From contig CALKAR010000277.1 in NCBI GenBank assembly GCA_937988745.1, forward strand, positions 1-6,998: 6,998 nt of DNA, written 5' to 3'. Below are positions 5,411 to 6,998 of the stretch, in pieces. Below the pieces are notes generated by a model. That model was not told the origin of the DNA. It did no database searches and saw only the letters and a list, made by a program, of their open reading frames with translations. The translations under genes and the position numbers were made by a program. Source of the stretch: an uncultured Peptococcaceae bacterium (GTDB taxonomy: Bacteria; Bacillota; Limnochordia; Darwinibacteriales; Darwinibacteriaceae). The stretch's first letter is position 1, and the number at the start of each line of letters is the position of its first letter.

Positions 5411-6998
5411 TCATCATCTCCAAATAACTCATCAAGAAAATTAGGATAAGCAGCGTCTTCAGGCGGATTATGTAAGTATCTGACGTCGGCTTTTGGTTTT
5501 GAATCAGTAGTTTTAGAGTCGGGTCGGCGTTGCTGCCGTTCAGCATTGCGAGCCTCCAATCTGCTTTTCTTAATCCCAGCCAACGTTTCAGTTTTCGAGT
5601 CACCAAAATAGGCAGGACGCAGCTTTTCTGCGGCCCTGATTGTTTTATCAATTATATTTTCTAGCGCTCTCTTATTTTCTTGTTCAGACAGTTTGGCAGT
5701 AGCTATTGCTTTTTTCTGCTGTTGTTTGCTTGCCCACATCTCCCACATGGACTTGCCTCTGAACTCTCTGGAGCGATCTGTTAACAAACATTCCCAATAA
5801 TCTGGCTGGCCCTTATCAGGGAAAACATAAATCACATCAGCCACTGCTGGGTCGTAAGCTGCTATAAAAGAGCTTGGACGCTGCTGCCGTGTTCTATGGA
5901 GCCAGCCCGTCTCGACTAACTCCCTGCAGGTATAATAAGCACCAAAACATTGGATACCATAATCTGATAGGGTCACTTTCTGGCGAGGAAGCAAGGCGAT
6001 TTTCAGTGCAGCTGCAGAGGTGTTTCGTAGACGGCCACTGCGATTCTGAATACCCCAGCGCCAAATATTAATCGGAATAGGTGCCAGCGTGTCGGGCATC
6101 TCTGGATCACGATCATATTTAACTAAAACAGAGTGTTGGTTGCGCTGAAGAATGGAGCCAATAATGATTTTAGTGAACTCATGTAGCGTAAGAGTTGCAT
6201 CCAAGCGGTAATCTTTTCCGCCACGTTTCCTTACGATATCTCCAGTCACTACACCCGGTACAAAAGGTTTAAAATCAGCTTGTAGGGTTTTAAAACTGCG
6301 CTCAACAATACCTTTAGCATCGCCTCGATAAGGAGGCGTGTTTTCAATTCTCACGCCAAATGCTTGCTCAAGAGATTCAATTTGATACCCGAGTAGCTCT
6401 CCCCTGTCTGCTAAAATGGCATCAGGGATACCTATCGAAGGCCAATCTTCTGGCTCAATATTATAACCGTATGATTGACACAACTGTACTTTGTCAGTCA
6501 TCGCATTAACTAGAGCTAACATGGCTGTAACGTACGAAGGGTTCTCAAGGCCGACATAGAAACCAGCAATTAGCCTACTGTAAACATCAACAACAGCGTA
6601 TAACGTTGGGCGACCGATAATGCTTTTTCGATCAGCCGATAGAAGATAAATATCTGCAATGGTGGCATCAATTTCGTATCGTGCACCTGGGCCATGAACA
6701 CCAGCTGTCGCTGTACCCTGCAGTGGCTTGATATCCTTATGGTAATTGATCTTATTTGCTCTCAGGCGAATACGATCTGGCCGGATATATTCGCGCTCAT
6801 AAAAATGGCGTAATTGTCTGATTGTTGGGAAGTTCTCTTTGAGCTCATCAGGGTTTGCGACTTCAAACATATCTTCAAAGCGGCGATGTGCATAAGGCAG
6901 AGAATGGCTTTTCTCTGTTAAATAATAACGATCCAGCACAATACGGAACATGCGCTCAATGCTGCTATCAATAATTGCTCCCGTTCCAGGGGCTATAC
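5407..6998 (-). CDS. tnsB: TnsB, DDE transposase of a Tn7-type element (N-terminal part outside window)
   Basis: TnsB binds the transposon ends and catalyses 3'-end cleavage and strand joining, working with the endonuclease TnsA. The frame stays open through the right edge (visible start IAPGTGAIIDSSIER), so the ATG at 6949-6951 is an internal Met. Counting from that Met, the catalytic triad is D95 in YEIDAT, D182 in ILADRGE and E217 in KGIVERSFKTLQ (codons about 6667-6669, 6406-6408 and 6301-6303). The spacings, 87 and 35 residues, are almost those of Tn7 TnsB (D273, D361, E396). By that alignment roughly 160 N-terminal residues, including end-binding helix-turn-helix domains, are missing; full length would be near 690. 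A Mu-transposase-type C-terminal beta domain follows the catalytic core. The last 110 or so residues are rich in Lys, Arg and Gln and end in an acidic FLDELFGDDE tail, likely the part that contacts TnsC. Its stop overlaps the tnsC ATG. Confidence 0.97.
   Translation of the reverse strand, partial: IAPGTGAIIDSSIERMFRIVLDRYYLTEKSHSLPYAHRRFEDMFEVANPDELKENFPTIRQLRHFYEREYIRPDRIRLRANKINYHKDIKPLQGTATAGVHGPGARYEIDATIADIYLLSADRKSIIGRPTLYAVVDVYSRLIAGFYVGLENPSYVTAMLALVNAMTDKVQLCQSYGYNIEPEDWPSIGIPDAILADRGELLGYQIESLEQAFGVRIENTPPYRGDAKGIVERSFKTLQADFKPFVPGVVTGDIVRKRGGKDYRLDATLTLHEFTKIIIGSILQRNQHSVLVKYDRDPEMPDTLAPIPINIWRWGIQNRSGRLRNTSAAALKIALLPRQKVTLSDYGIQCFGAYYTCRELVETGWLHRTRQQRPSSFIAAYDPAVADVIYVFPDKGQPDYWECLLTDRSREFRGKSMWEMWASKQQQKKAIATAKLSEQENKRALENIIDKTIRAAEKLRPAYFGDSKTETLAGIKKSRLEARNAERQQRRPDSKTTDSKPKADVRYLHNPPEDAAYPNFLDELFGDDE
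5418..5421 (-). promoter_or_regulatory. Ribosome binding site of tnsC
   Basis: GGAG on the minus strand, inside the last codons of tnsB, sits seven bases before the tnsC ATG. It supports that start and suggests tnsC is translated both by coupling through the ATGA overlap and by its own initiation. Confidence 0.7.

Noticed and set aside
5349..5651. Minus-strand 100-codon frame overlapping the tnsB/tnsC junction
   Set aside because: Out of frame with both genes; Lys/Leu-rich composition is a by-product of the TnsB tail codons.
6949..6951. ATG as the true start of TnsB
   Set aside because: The frame stays open to the window edge with plausible TnsB sequence, and the protein would lack about 180 residues relative to Tn7 TnsB.
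1..6998. CRISPR-guided Tn7-like system
   Set aside because: No CRISPR repeats, no cas genes, and the TniQ protein is a long TnsD-type with its full DNA-recognition half, not the short TniQ paired with Cascade.

Overview
The window holds most of the transposition operon of a Tn7-type transposon, read on the minus strand from the right edge towards the left: tnsB (its 5' part lies beyond the window), tnsC, tnsD and tnsE. They are packed with a 4-nt overlap, a 5-nt gap and a 29-nt overlap, so they almost certainly form one transcript. All four resemble the Tn7 proteins closely along their length, and each keeps its diagnostic residues: the DDE triad of TnsB, Walker A/B of TnsC, the C-x2-C...C-x2-H zinc knuckle of TnsD, and the sliding-clamp-binding motif of TnsE. 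tnsA is expected upstream of tnsB, outside the window.

Layout. Positions 1-108 (plus strand) are the 3' end of a small gene, tentatively a thioredoxin-like redox protein, converging on the tns operon. Positions 109-254 are non-coding with a few small inverted repeats. Positions about 255-634 (minus strand) are a decayed IS3-family transposase remnant that starts within a few bases of the tnsE stop codon. From 638 to the right edge the window is solid tns coding sequence.

How the genes would work together. TnsB (with TnsA) cuts and joins the transposon ends. TnsC is the ATP-dependent regulator linking the transposase to a target. TnsD and TnsE are two alternative target selectors: TnsD for a fixed chromosomal site (attTn7 at the end of glmS in the classical element), TnsE for replicating DNA, especially conjugal plasmids, through the processivity clamp. 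Having both means the element probably keeps the two-pathway lifestyle of Tn7. In Tn7 the DNA beyond tnsE is cargo, so the IS remnant and the thioredoxin-like gene are probably cargo.

Host: the moderate-to-low GC content and strong likeness to Tn7 suggest a gammaproteobacterium; the genus cannot be told. I see no CRISPR array, cas gene, RNA gene, transposon terminus or attTn7 site. I find no wholly new system; the points worth a second look are the intact dual-targeting core and the junction at the tnsE stop.
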